From the NCBI RefSeq assembly GCF_022539665.2, contig NC_081337.1, forward strand, positions 1,712,679-1,776,678: DNA of 64,000 bases. Direction: 5' to 3'. Shown piece after piece: positions 40,366 to 54,000 of this stretch (within the stretch, counting starts at the first letter, position 1; each line of letters starts with the position of its first letter). The DNA comes from Daphnia carinata. Taxonomy: Eukaryota; Arthropoda; Branchiopoda; Diplostraca; Daphniidae. The notes beneath the pieces were generated by a model that saw only the letters and a program-made list of their open reading frames with translations, was not told the DNA's origin and ran no database searches. Made by a program: the position numbers and the translations under genes.

Positions 40366-43300
40366 TGAGGATAGAAAGTACAACGTTGTAGGAAGGAATT
40401 ACGCAGAAAAAAGGGGCATATATAAATTTAATGTTACGTAAAAACTAAGGGAAATTTGAAGAAAAAATTTGTTTAAAATGTTTTTTTTTCTTTACAGAAT
40501 ACATTGCAGGGTTAAATAAAGTATAACTATTTATATTTCAGTTTCCAAACGTATAGGTGAACGTCTACTAACTAAACTTTTTCTTTCTTTTTTCTTCAGT
40601 TCTTTTTTCGTTCTTCAGTTTCCCGTCTAATGAACCAATAAGTGGTAAGACTTTCTTGTTCTGCTTTTCATTATAATTTTTTTTTATTATGAGTCCTCAT
40701 TCACGAGATTTTCACCGTTTTGCAGGAAAAACATCGGTGATTCAGAAGTAGCAGGCGGATTTTTTATAACATGTGGGCAAAAGCTGCATGAAGTTTTTTC
40801 TCCACGACTAACAGCCATATTCAACCAAATAGTATGGCACTCTAGTGTTAGTGAATTGCTATGTTTCACCTGAAAATAATTTTTACAAATTTTGTTATCT
40901 TTCGCACCAGTTTTACAATAGGCTATTCTTGTAACCTTCTTGCTCACATTGGGGCATGTTGATAAGTCTCGAGTTACAAACGTTACAATTCTGCAGTTTT
41001 AAAAAGAAAGTCAGTTCAAAAGTCCAAACGATGCGTCGTTGAAAAATAAAAAAATAAATTTCGGTCCAAAATCGTGTTACGCTTTCCTCATTGTACTCTT
41101 TTATTATTTTACCAATTGGATGTATATGAAAATAGTTCAAAATTTCAAAATTTAGAATTCAAATCAGACAATATTTCTTCTTTCTTGAAGCATGATTAGT
41201 TTTCTTAATATACAATTTTAATTATTGAAAAAGATATATTTATTTTTGGGGCAATTTGGCTTGGTCAATGGCACCAGGGGGCTCATGTAAATTGCATAGG
41301 TAGCATTTTAAGAACTGAATCATTTGTATGTATTGTCATTTAACGTTTATCTTTAATTCCGTTATAGTTTTTTCGTTCAATGGCACTTGCTCTAGAGCTC
41401 AGAAGCGAAAAATAATTTTCAATGATAATGGTTTTTTTGAAATTCAAATTTTCTCCTAGCGACATCAATATATTGTCCGCAACGCAAGGTATACATGGAG
41501 CCAGCTTATCCCTACCGCAGAGACAACTTACTCCCAAGCATGGGACAAGTTGTCTTTTTTTTTATATCTAAATTGCGGTTAACACAAGGTTTTCAGAAAT
41601 TAAAATTGTGCAATCGAAAGAATTTTTCTGCTTTTTAAACCTAGTGGGACTTTATAATATATAACGGCGTAGATACACACGAAAAATAAAACTTTCATCT
41701 CAAAGATCCGTAATAGCATTGTTTTTAATTAATATTGCTATTTTTTATATATTTAAGATGACGAGCTTCGAAATTTGATTAGAATTTCGTATTTTTTTTT
41801 AGCTCAGCAAACATATTTCGACGGAATTTTCTCCGGTGATATCCGAATCACTCGATTCACCATAAAATTATTCCTTAATTCAGTACGATTTAGAAGCTTC
41901 ATGTAAGGGGATAAAAAGTGTTTGCTGATCATGTTGCTTATATCATGCACTTAATCTGTATTTACTTATATCAAACGTCACATTTATCGCAAGAGAATTG
42001 TTTGAAGATAGCTCACTGCACTGTCAAAAATTAATTTACAAAAAAATGGTAGTAAAGTTATCCGTAAGGTTCTTGTTTAAGTAATACAACATTTATTAGC
42101 TGATTTGATAAAAATGTGGTTTTAACATTTGAAGCAGAGGCTAGCCCAAGCAGGGACTATCGATCATTAAATGTTCAAACATGTAACTTATTAACTACTC
42201 TCTATGCCGGCTGGGGCACACGCTGCATCGAATTTCCTGTGGCGTAAACAAGACAACGAAAAGCAATAAAAAACTTGTCAACACGGCTTTACAGTCTATA
42301 GCCATGACATGTGGGCATTGCGATGGCTACATTCAGTGCCCCATTCCTATGAGCCATCTAATAAACTGTCTTGTGAAACGTTACCGATGATTGGCAGCTA
42401 GCCGATTGGATTTTTAGAGGTTTGTCGTTGCTCGTGTTCTGTATATAAGTCATGGTGAAATTTTCTTCGTCGCTGCATGTTTTATAAGTTATTGACGTCT
42501 ACAGGGTGTCGGTCATTTTCAAGAATAGACGGTAGCGAGAAGTTACCTACGCAACCAGTCGAGAAGTCACCTCAAATACCCGCCGCTTGTATACAGGCAA
42601 GAAAAAGTGCTGTAAACTGCGCAAATGTCACAAATACCAAATACGACACTCGAAAATCTCGTACCTGTTTTTTTTTATGTATTTATTTTTGTTTGTTTCT
42701 TTCCTTTTTTCCTTTTTTTTGTGTGTGTTTTGTTTCGTTTTTGTTTTTAAGCTACAATGCAGAGGACAGGAATATTATGTTTGAAATGTAAGGGTCTGAG
42801 GTATCCAAGGACGTTAAAAACGTTTAATGCTATTTAACAATTTCAAATCTTGTTAAATACTAAGTGATAAACTCGTTAATGTTAATGTATATGATTATTA
42901 ATAGTTTTTGTTGGCAATTGCGTTCAAAGGCCCTGATGTGGATGACCAAATCAATATTCAAGGAACAACGTTGTGTTTGATACATAAATAGACTATATGC
43001 CAAAAAAGAAATATCATACTTCCTATCTCGAGGAACATGAATTTTTCAACAAAGCTAACGCTCTTTTACTTTATTCTAATGCTTATTCTTACTTTTGCAA
43101 TAATTTTTTATGTTGATCCAACAAATATAATGAACATGAACATCGAAAAACATTTGGCCTCCATAAGTTGGCGTTTCGTATTTAGTATGCTCTCTAAAAG
43201 TTGGACTGAAAAACAAAACGTCTGAAAAACGCAACGGTGAAACCCATAACAGATATGAAAAACGAAATTATGAAAATATTATTAAGCCAACTGTGTAATC

Positions 43301-46300
43301 GATATCATTAGGCGCCACAAAATGCAGAAGTGCTGGTATATTGCAAAACTGCTAGGGTAGGGACAGAATAGTGTATAAAATAAACATGAAGAACACTGTC
43401 GATTCGGAATGCCTGTATTCCCACACTTAGGCACTCGACGAAATATTCAATTGTTAGTTTGAATACGGATAGAAGCGAAAATTGTGCATGTGTATGTGTG
43501 AGTATCGAAACTGACATCTACATGAGGGCGTCCTTCTCGCTCCTCATCAGTTGCCAACAACGAATCGAGCGCAAAATGTATTCATAGGGCTAACCTCACT
43601 GTTAATTATGCAGTTTGCCTGTCAATTGTACAGAATAATGGAATGCAAAATATGGATACAATGTTTATCTTACGGAGACGATCGAAGCCTGTCTTACAAC
43701 AGCCGTCTTTCTTTCTTGCCAACTATAACACGTAAAGATGGATCGTTTTTTGATAACGTGAACTTTTTTTGGTTGTTTAAGGCGAGAAAAATTTAAAAAC
43801 CGTCTGGGAAAAAACAACAAATATTCCCTTAATTTATTTTTATTCCAACTTAAAAACATTTACCTTTTTCTACTTCTGTGTATTTTCAAAAAATTGTAAA
43901 TTCCCCGTAGTGCTAGGCCTATAGCTTAGATTTTTTGTTATTATTATTTGGATTTACATAAGGAAAAAGACGATGTTGGCTTCAATTGCGATAAACTTTA
44001 GTTTCTCCGGGTGGTGGCCACCGATTCAAACGCTGCACACCCTGTCAAATGCTACTTTAAAACAAAACAACGATCTTGTGGCTAACTTAACGGATCTTTG
44101 TCAAAATTTGGCTTTCAGTGCATTTGAAGTTACAAAGCCTCCGAGTTCACTGGACTCTCTCATCAATCACGACCTTGACGCTTATAAACTACTTGTTTGT
44201 TGTCACGAATTGATAATAAATTTTTTAGGTAAACACGAAAACCTGCTTGGAATTTGCTATAACTGAAAACTGGGGTCCTAGTTTTAGAGCATAGTTGCAA
44301 CTACTGAAAACATTTTTAAAAGCCTTGCTTGGTGCGTTTGTTAAGCCATCTCTTTCTAGAATTCTATACCCTATAAAATGGAGAAGAACCTGCACGAACT
44401 GTTTACAATGCTAATTGGCACCCATTCACGTATGTCATACCCCATTGCTTGCTGTTTGTTGTGCTCGTTCTTTTATGCCATCACGACGAGTTTTTCTAAT
44501 CGCATGGAACAGTGCTGCGCTGTCCAGAACAATATTGCATACAGTTTCACAGCTGATACGATCAATGACGGAAAGTTCGTTCACAGAGAAACTTGATGGC
44601 TTTCATTATTATCAGTAAGGGGGCACGCAGTTGGCCGTGTTTAATTAGTGACACGTCTGAAGATCGACATTTTTGAAGTCTTGTTATGAGATAAGGCACG
44701 CTCTGCCATTAATGTTAAGTTGAAGCTTCTTGTTTCGAAAAATATATTTACGTACTTTTCAAACAAACAAAAATGCGAATAAATAAATATAAGAAATGTC
44801 AAAAGAAAATATATTATAGGTTTTAGGACATTAAGTTTGCATCGAAAGCTGACCAATGAGACCCATGAGTGTCGCATACCATGGTGGGTCCTATGTAGAC
44901 TTAATGTTGAATTATTAACGACAGCCATGTGTAGAAAACTGTTGTACTGTGTAGTATTTAAAGAAACTATTGCTCGTCCTACCAAATATATTACGAACAT
45001 TTTTATGCTTCAATGCATCATATTCATTTTCCTCTGTTTTCCTTACACTGTAAACCAGAAATGGCTTATATAAAGATTTTAAAAGAGAAGGAAATTATTT
45101 CAATATATCATCTAAACTATGCCACCGCTGTATTAGTTCTGCAGTATTTATACGCTGGCGGCCCTCGTTGTTTAGCATCGCTGCAGAAGACGCTGCACAT
45201 ACGGGTTTGAGTAGGCCTATATAGCATTGACCAATGTTTAGCCCAAATAAAGCCTATCTACCAAATTTCAAAGGCATTCGATGAAGAAGCAAAACACATG
45301 CCTCTATAGCTAAGTTGCTTATTTTAAAATAAGTAAAAGCAATGCTTACTTGTTGGAATCGTGCGAAGAATTTCCCATTCCGAATTAGGATAGGCCATGC
45401 AAGAAGCGTTTTGCTTAAATTTGCTTCCTTTGCGTACCAGTGGTCCAGTGCTCCAACTTTCGGCTTCATTGTCCTAATTCAAAATCCTTACCGCTGAATG
45501 AAATTTTATTTGAGAACAGTAACACCGTTAAGTGGCATTTTACGGCCAACCATGAAGAGAAATTTATTGTTTTTATTTGTTGTCAATAAAGCGCAAAGTC
45601 GTCAGTCTATATATGACTATCATTCTATCCGCACTTTCTGCTGTGTGTGCTACACACTGTGGCATATCCAGAAGTGGTTTAAACTGCCGCCGGCTAATTA
45701 ACCGGCTAGAAAACTTTCTAGTGTATGCTTTTTAATCTTTTAATTAATCTTTTTACTATTAGATTTTTTTTTACTGTTAATGACATGAATTTTCTTACAA
45801 GGAAACCATACATTCAGCTCGTTTACTTTGCCCAGCCGTATGAAAGTAATCGAATCATCTTATGTTGCTCAATTTTTTTCAGCTTCAACGAATACCATAA
45901 ACCATATACAGATTTGGTGACAAAAAATTCTTCGATGAGGTGCACGGGGTACTCGAATCACAAAGTGTTTTTCTGTTAAACTTATGTTTCTTTCGAAAAA
46001 ACAAACTAAATGAAATTTTTATTTGCAAGTACAAGAAATTCTTTCTAGCTTTATATCGCCGGACTAGGGCAATTAGAGTTACTAGTGGATACTGTAAACC
46101 TCGATCTTAATAAATGTATTGCTTTTATTATTTTTTTTCTTCCGATGTCTTATTAGTTTATCAAACTAAAATGAAGTTTCCAGAAGTGGGACATATAATT
46201 GACGAGTACAACACCATGGAGTCCATTTCACTTATTTTTTTCGCTTGCATGGGGCAATTATATTGTATGGATTATACATGAAATCATATTTTTCGACAAA

Positions 46301-47679
46301 AGTGAGAAATTATATGACATTGTGCGGTAGATACTGGTTACAATGTAGTTAGATAATTGATGAAAAAAAGTTATCAAGTTCATGTTGACGTGCACACCAC
46401 AGTAAATGCGAACTAACGACGAAAGAAGATTTCTAGGAATTTTGCCAGCGTGTGTGCCAACCCTGAACTGGTTTAAATGCTTCGTGGCGAGTACGATACT
46501 TAAATTTAAAAAGATAAGAAACACATACTGTTTAAGTTTACATTGATTAACTTGATTCCTAGATACTGATCAAAAGAAGATGACGAGGAGCAAAATGTTT
46601 CAATACCGTCCGGCCTAGTACGTTAAAATTTACACTGTAATTCACACGCTAAATATTTTTAACCAATGCTTTTGCAATCAGTGTTTAGTTTAATATGAAA
46701 AGTGTGTGAGTTATTTAAAAAACCCCATCCTATACTTCGTTGTTGGAAATCAGCTATTAAATTAGCCGTGCCCTTCTTTTACTTTTCTCAGCTACTTCAT
46801 AAAACGAGCACTTTCAGTAGTCTTGATTTTTGGGAATGATCTTAGATTAGCCAACAGCTACTGGTGCTTTCCAAAATTCTAGCATACCATGTTTTACAAC
46901 TCACTGTTGGCTAAAAATTTTGGGACACGATGTATTTTATTATTTACAAGTTACAAGTTGCGAAATGTTTGTAAAAATGTTTGAAATGAATAAAATACGA
47001 TGCTCCTCAAAATCTCTGGTAGGCTACGCCTTCCTATTGCAGTCTTTTTAATGAGGATTATATTCGTTCCATTGCCAGAGGCGGCTAAAGTTGTTGTGTG
47101 AAAAAAAAAGGCTGCTTATTTTAAAAAAAAACAGGTTATTGGTAAGATCTAAGTTTGAATAACATGGAAAAGAGGAATCTTATATTTTTAGAGCTCGGAT
47201 GATAATTTGAATAGATTCATTATTTTTTAAATCCGCTAATTCATTGACTTCAACACGATTGTTTCTTACTGTTATTGCATGCAAAAGTTTCGCAAGAGTT
47301 CAGCCGAAAAATACAGTTCATAGTCCTCTAGCGTCACTTTGTTTTCGAAAAGGGCTCACGCAACATGCAGGGTAGATAATTGATTTTACAATAACCTTTC
47401 ATGTGCTTCAGAAATCAGAACACCCTCTTGCACGTTCTTTAAGTGAGAAAAAAGCCTACTTCCTTCACTGATGTTTGGATAATAGATTAGAAATATCAAA
47501 GAAAGTCCTAAATGTGCAATTTCACGTCGGAAGTAGAAGGAGAAAGGAGAGCTCTTGAAATGTGCGAGGTACATGAATATTGAACAACAAGCGCAGAAAA
47601 TGTAATTAACTGAAACTAACAAAATAGATCAAACTCACTAATGCGAAGGACACCAAAAGGGTGGATCGTTGTAGTGGCC
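40366..47679. other. AT-rich intergenic DNA, no confident gene
   Basis: Short frames only. The longest (for example 43973-44266, 97 codons, and 44641-45000 minus, 119 codons) show no recognisable domain, and no splice-consistent exon chain was found. A promoter-like TGTATATAAG at 42439-42448 follows a diverged dispersed repeat (see 42235-42415). Confidence 0.5.
42235..42415 (+). repeat. Dispersed repeat, copy 1
   Basis: Shares a diverged but collinear series of blocks with 63630-63805: CAATAAAAAACTTGTCAACA, a GCTTTA...GCTATGGC-type segment, ATGTG..CA, GCCATCTAA, and GCCGATTGG near the end. Family unknown. Confidence 0.5.
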
Positions 47680-48057
47680 CTATAGAAAAAAGAAAGAAAA
47701 ACAGATGAGTTTTTGTTTTTGTTTTGTTTTCAAATCTTGGCGTTGTAGGTGAACAAGAAAAAAAAATAGACCTAAAAGGTGAACAGTGAAAGCTGCGGAT
47801 GCCAAAGTTGATCTGCTGTTGCTATCCAGATAAACATCAGACGAGGATGACCGCTGATGATGGACAGGGCGATCTGGTTCGGCGCTGGCTTCGTTACTCT
47901 GCCAGTAAAGCGCAGCCAATGTGGCCGTACATTTCAGTTTAAGATCACCTTTCCGGAAGTGCCGTGTTTTTATTGTAAAATGAAGACCCAGCATAGAGGT
48001 CTCCAAGCCATCAATATCTTCGGCAATAGGGAACACCTTAAGATGATGCCGCTCAGC
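47680..48057 (-). CDS. beat: Beat-type gene, exon 5 (terminal coding exon)
   Basis: The acceptor TTTATCTTTCCAG precedes AERHHLKVFPIAEDIDGLETS, then MLGLHFTIKTRHFRKGDLKLKCTATLAALYW, highly typical of Beat. It ends at TAG after a Lys/Gln-rich and Phe-rich tail. The last 30 residues are the least certain part. Confidence 0.9.
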   Translation of the reverse strand, partial: AERHHLKVFPIAEDIDGLETSMLGLHFTIKTRHFRKGDLKLKCTATLAALYWQSNEASAEPDRPVHHQRSSSSDVYLDSNSRSTLASAAFTVHLLGLFFFLVHLQRQDLKTKQKQKLICFSFFFL

Positions 48058-51000
48058 CTGGAAAGATAAAATCATTTTATTTAAACGACGGCACACTCGA
48101 AAGGATGTAGACAAACATTTTAGCCAAAATGGGATGGCAGTGTTATGCTTTCTTAACGATATAGAAGAAAAAATAGTTAACTACCGGTTCTCCGTTGATA
48201 TACCAGGTCAGGTTTGTGGCCGGTGAAGAGCGCATGGACGTACAATTCAAGTCTACTTGGTCACCCACGGAATATCGGGGTTTGCCTCCCGAGATGACTG
48301 GCCCGCGTTGAGGAAGCTCTGCGGAAAAGGAAAGATAAATCTTGAATTATCAAACAAGTGGTTTCATTCCATCTAGCTATTCCATTCAACGAAATAAAAC
48401 GGCAACTGTTTTATAGGGTCATTAAATAGGGCGTTGGAAATGGTAGGGAACAGGTCGTTCATTTAGGCAACTCCCATAAAGCATTATCAACTGAAACAGA
48501 ATCGGCAAAAAATTACTAGAGTATCTTAAACTCCTGTGTTAGATAATTGAGAAGTTTTGCATGGACATTGAGAAGAAGGACTATAGGAGAAAGTGGTCTC
48601 ATCTGCTTGTTTTCATATGTTGGCTCAGTGTCAACTTCTATCAAAAGATCGAATATTATCTCCCAAGTCCCGCTCTGTTTGATGATATATTTTTTCAAAT
48701 ATTATTTTCGTACCTAGGATTCTTGAATGAAACAATCTTCATTCCTTCTCGCAAAGCGAACAAGTGAAAAGCAGACATGTAACGCTATAGCACTAACGAA
48801 GCACTTTTAAAGGAACGAAACAGCAGCAAAGAACGTTAAAAGGGAATTAGATCTACGCACAAGAAACTGAAATAGATGTAGAGTAGCAACGCAAAACGAC
48901 ATAGACTACAGAGGACAAAGGATGGTAATGCGCACGTACAGAAAAGAGGAGAAAAAAGAAGAGAATGCCAAAGCAATAGAAAACGAACAAAATAATGACA
49001 CTTACGGACTACTGTCATGTCGGCGTGACCGGAAACCGTTTCGAAAGAGGGCGCCTCAGCCGACACCTCACAACGGAAGCGACCAGCCGTCTCGGCCGTG
49101 ATCGATCGCAGCACCAATCGATTAGCATTCGATTCATCTAGCTACACAATAGAAATGTGGAATCATCAATAAGATGGCGCTCAACATCACTACGTTATTT
49201 TCAGTGTAAAGGTTTGCCATACCCTTGCTGAGCATTGCTCGTCATTTCATGAACAAAACACTTTTACAATACCAACCAATCATGTCGTTCTGAACGCAAA
49301 ATACAATAAATTTTTAACCAACATTGCATAAGTTCTGCTATTCAAGTAGGTGTCACTATTTTGCTGCCGATCGGATTTTAAAAAATTACTATCAAAATAT
49401 GTGTTGTGATCTCAGTACATTTATTAAATTAAATCGGTTTGATAGGGGATCCCTCTGATCTTCAAGATCATGGTCACATAACTGGTCCTGCACACAGTAT
49501 GTTTCCCTTGAAGGCACCAAACTTCATTTCGTATTATAAATTAACAATTTTGCTCCTAAGAAAATTTAATTATTTGTAATGCAATAAGCCGGAAATACAC
49601 TGCAGTGGTTTTAAATGAACTTAATGCTCGTGGTACCGAAACGGACACATTTTTTACTGAGCCAATAGGGGGGTATCCGGAAGGGTGCAGCAAGGCTGTA
49701 CTCGCCATGTCACTCCATCAGGTATGTGGCATTCGCCGCCTATCGGATTCGAATGTACGCATGTGTGCGAGATGACAGATACGTTTGCGTGGGGGGATGG
49801 GGGGCATGTAGTGAAGTACTGTAACTCTATACTTCCGAGCTATGCAAGGGCGCCGGAGGGCTCATTGCAGGCAGCTTAAACAATAAGCCACGCAACCGAC
49901 AAAAGAGCTCTGGAAATTTGAATGCCGCTGATGGTCATCGCTCTTGGTCTGTCAAGTGCTGGTCGGAAGAGTTGCCGGCTGCCATACACAGACATGAATT
50001 CGATATTGGTGGGATGTGCGTGATTCGAGATACGCGTGATTGCATGATTGAATCATATGTGCTGCACATTGACTTTGCTGGTGCTACGTGGAAGAGCGGA
50101 AATCTAGCTCGATGGCACTGAAATCATTTCCAAAGAATCCATTTCAAGAAGTAGAAAGAACCTTAACCCAAGACAGATACGTCCCAAACTGCGTTATTTT
50201 TAGATTAGTCTACGTTGAGCGTATTGTGGAATGGCATCAAAATGGAATCCTCTAAGTGAACGAAAGGATTTTGCCTAAATATAATAAATGAAATTGTCTA
50301 TGTAAATTTGTTTTATGATCTTATCCGTTTCCTTGCTACAGCTGCCGCCTTTGATCTACATCCCTGCTGACATTTCTAATGGTCGTATTTTAAATAACAG
50401 GGTTGCACAAGAAAAAAGGTTACCTTCGAGCTAAAGAGCTCCAACATAAATTTCTTGCGCAAGGAATAGGCTATATCACTTGATACGTAAAAAATCATGT
50501 TGGACTGTACGTAATTAACGTAGCCTACAATACTATTATGGACACGTATACATTCAGTTGTTCAATATAAAAGCAGCTAGGCCTAAATGAGTGGGCCATA
50601 TTAACTCTAGTATACTCACTGATGCTAACCATCAATGTTTTAAATAGGTAAATTTGGACCTGAGCTATTTCTGCTGATGTTTCTAACAGCATAATCCCGC
50701 GTCATGCTCGTACTGATTCCGTTTCTCTCACTTCGGGATGATTACACACATTTTGCCTTTAACAAAACACGATATTTCACGCACCAATCGGCAAGTAAGA
50801 GCCATCACTTACATCAACTTCTATTCCATTTAGACTGAAAACTGTGGCACGTGGTTCTTCAGCGGGAACGTAGCGGTAAAACTCGTCGACTCCGCGGTAC
50901 CATTTCACAGCATAGAGTGAATCACCGTCCAATGAATAGATGCATTCCAGCTGAACACTGTGACCTATTAATGCCGCCAATGGGACTTTCACCTGCACAA

Positions 51001-54000
51001 TCTTCAGAGTCAAAGCTCCGCCTGAGAAACGAAATACAAAATTGGATTTAGCAATGTGTCGTTTTCGCTTGTTATGGATGAGAAAGAAAATATGCGATCG
51101 AACCACGATTACCTCATGAATTAATCAAATAACCAATAACACATTTGGCCTTATGGGTTTTATAGCAGAACAGTATCAGATTGAAGCTGCTTGTGAAACG
51201 TTCCGTTAATTTGTTTCTGCAAATATTTTATGTTACGGTACCCTACTGGCATAGTTTGAAAACCTAATTAGCTATACCTAGGCTACAGTTCTGATACCTT
51301 ACAAGCGTAATAAGGGTCTACATTTTGCAATTACTTGTGCCGGGTTCTATACAGGCATTTTCATCGCGGGCCACGGATTTGGTAAATAAATCATTAATAT
51401 AGGCTAGTTTCGATAAATCTGCGTGTTCATGCTTGGACCAAACAAGAAACACGTTTTGATTTCAGACTGTTTCCACTATAAAGCAGCAGACAAAGAGCAT
51501 GATTTCTTTAACTATATAAAAGAATAAACTGTAAACTAAGTTTATTCTAGTTCTTTCCCCAACTGGTGGCTCTTTGTTAAGGTGTTGAACATTCCGAAGG
51601 TTTCGGTTTTCAAAGTGTGGTAAACGTGGTCAATCAATGGATTACCAATGGTAACCTGTTACAGGGTTCACGATTGTTCTCGGAGTATATAGTATAGTCT
51701 ATATACCGTCATGGGCGATTGGTTGCTGCGAACAAAGTAGGAGGAGGATGTGGGCTGATGTGAACGTGCGAACATGGTGTCATCGTTCTGTAATCTAGTA
51801 GTCTAGCAAAAAACCAGTCCACTCCATTGAAGTTTTAGTGGAAGGTTGCAGGACAAAAAAAATTATAACGTGCACGATGAGTGCGCGCTCGACATCCGTC
51901 AACTAATCTCTACTCTGTTTAGTAAATTTCAACACATTTTGTACTATACAATAGTATAGAAATGCCTATATGTATAGTGCATTGGGTGGAAACCGTCTAC
52001 CCTATTTATATACCTACCCTGCCCTGTAGACGACTTCAAATGAAACCATCCGCATCTAAGCCTTCTGAAATTCTCTTCGCTGCTGGCTTGAACAGCCATT
52101 AAGGCTGTTATGACTGCGCACGAGCAATATAGAGGACGAGTGGGTAGGAGGACTTGGAGGAGGGGATCGAAGGCAAGGGTGGAATCGAGGCAGGAAATGA
52201 TCCGAGAGTGATGAGAGAGGAGGGTGGAGGGAGAGCAGTCAAGCAGAATCGGGTGGATGTCGTAAATGAGTCACACGTTCTAGTGACGTCAACTTTTGAG
52301 TTTTTTTCCTATTTGTGTTTTGTCTGCCTCAGTTTGAATCAAACAAGGGCGTATCAAGAATTCCAAACATCATCCATGTATAAGCTATATATTCTAAGTT
52401 ACATTATTCCAGGTGCGTATCTTTTGCACGCGAAACTCCAGCGAGTAGGCTTATTTAAACATCGGCCTAGTACATTCAACCTCTATTTGTTATCGATTTG
52501 TTTTTACTGAACGGAAAGAGACATTTTCAAAGCGACCTATTCCGACACAAAACCACACAACTACTGGGCTGAACAAATTATGGGCATAAGACGTCTAAAA
52601 GCAAAAACAGTTGGAGGTTCAAATAGGCATCACGTTTTCACGACTACGTACCGTTTATTGGTTACGGAGCGTGAAAAGAACTGAATCGCGAATTCGGGTA
52701 TCCGAGTCTTAAATGAGAGCGGGAAGGCGCTGCTTTGAGTAATGAACTTCATCCTTGGCCATCAACCTGGTTGGTTTGCCTTAAATTGTAGAGCTAGCAT
52801 TGTCTTTAGCTCTTGATTCCGTACTAGCCACGAATAAGCATCGTTACAATTCTTGCTTGAAGACACACTTACAAAATGAAAAATAAAAACGTATTTCTTA
52901 TTTTTTTTTAGGCCTAGATTTTTTTAATGTTTTATTATTATTTTATTTTAGCTCATACAGCCTTTTATAACCTTACATTACGTGTATTATTTTGACATTG
53001 TAAAATAGTGAATAAGCACCTGAAATAGTTCGCGGAACGCTAGCTTCCGATTTCTTAAGGCCGTGTTTAGAAATTCACACGGGCATGTAAAAATCTGAAA
53101 GACCGGTGTAACGAATCTCAACTCAAAGCCACGATTTGTTTTCTTCACTTTCCCCACAGCCTTTAATCTGGCTAGTGTATAGTTAACAAACTATTTCGTA
53201 TTTGCTAATGATGAGTTTCCAGTCTGATTGTGCTGTTGCGTGACTTGGGTTTTTGTCATTTGCATTTGACCAAATACATCCAATCTATTAGATGCAGACA
53301 ACTGCTTGCCTGATGTCCCGACCACGACAGTGAAGCATTACCAGCAGACGTACAATCATGAGTACGTTGACCATTGATTAACGTGCTGCTAATGTTGTAT
53401 AGTGGTTTGCGAACACAAAGAAATAGATGTAAATAAACCACGTGTGGTCTATGACAGTGCGTAACCGGCAAACCTCACTATACGTCTGACTCATGCTGTT
53501 AATGATCTGCTGTTTCTTCTCGCTACAATCCTTTTGTGACTAAGCTAAAATGCCAAGTGACGCAACCAGGTGCTCTTTAAAGTCTTGGTTACAGGCCTTG
53601 TGAGCAGGAAATTCGTGACGATCATCATGACTGGCAATGGATGATACATAATATCTTACTTGGAAGAAGTATAAAATTAAAATTAATTAGAAATATAGAA
53701 TAAATTGAAGCTATACCTTTTCCTTATTTTCTATAAGGAAATGCGTGCACATGTAAATTGCTGTTCGCTTCTGGGGAAGTCGTTGGGCGTAGGAATTGTA
53801 ATAAATGTTGAAAAAGAAAAATTCGGGTTTCTATTTTAATTTGCGATCGATATGCTTGCCACTATGTAGATCGTTTCAAATGTTCACCATTCGTTGAAAA
53901 TGATTTCACGGCACGAAGTTACTTTGCATCGCTAATTAGCTCGTAACAGCTCACTTATCTTCTTGTGAATGTATAACTTTTTTAAGCTTCTCGATACAAA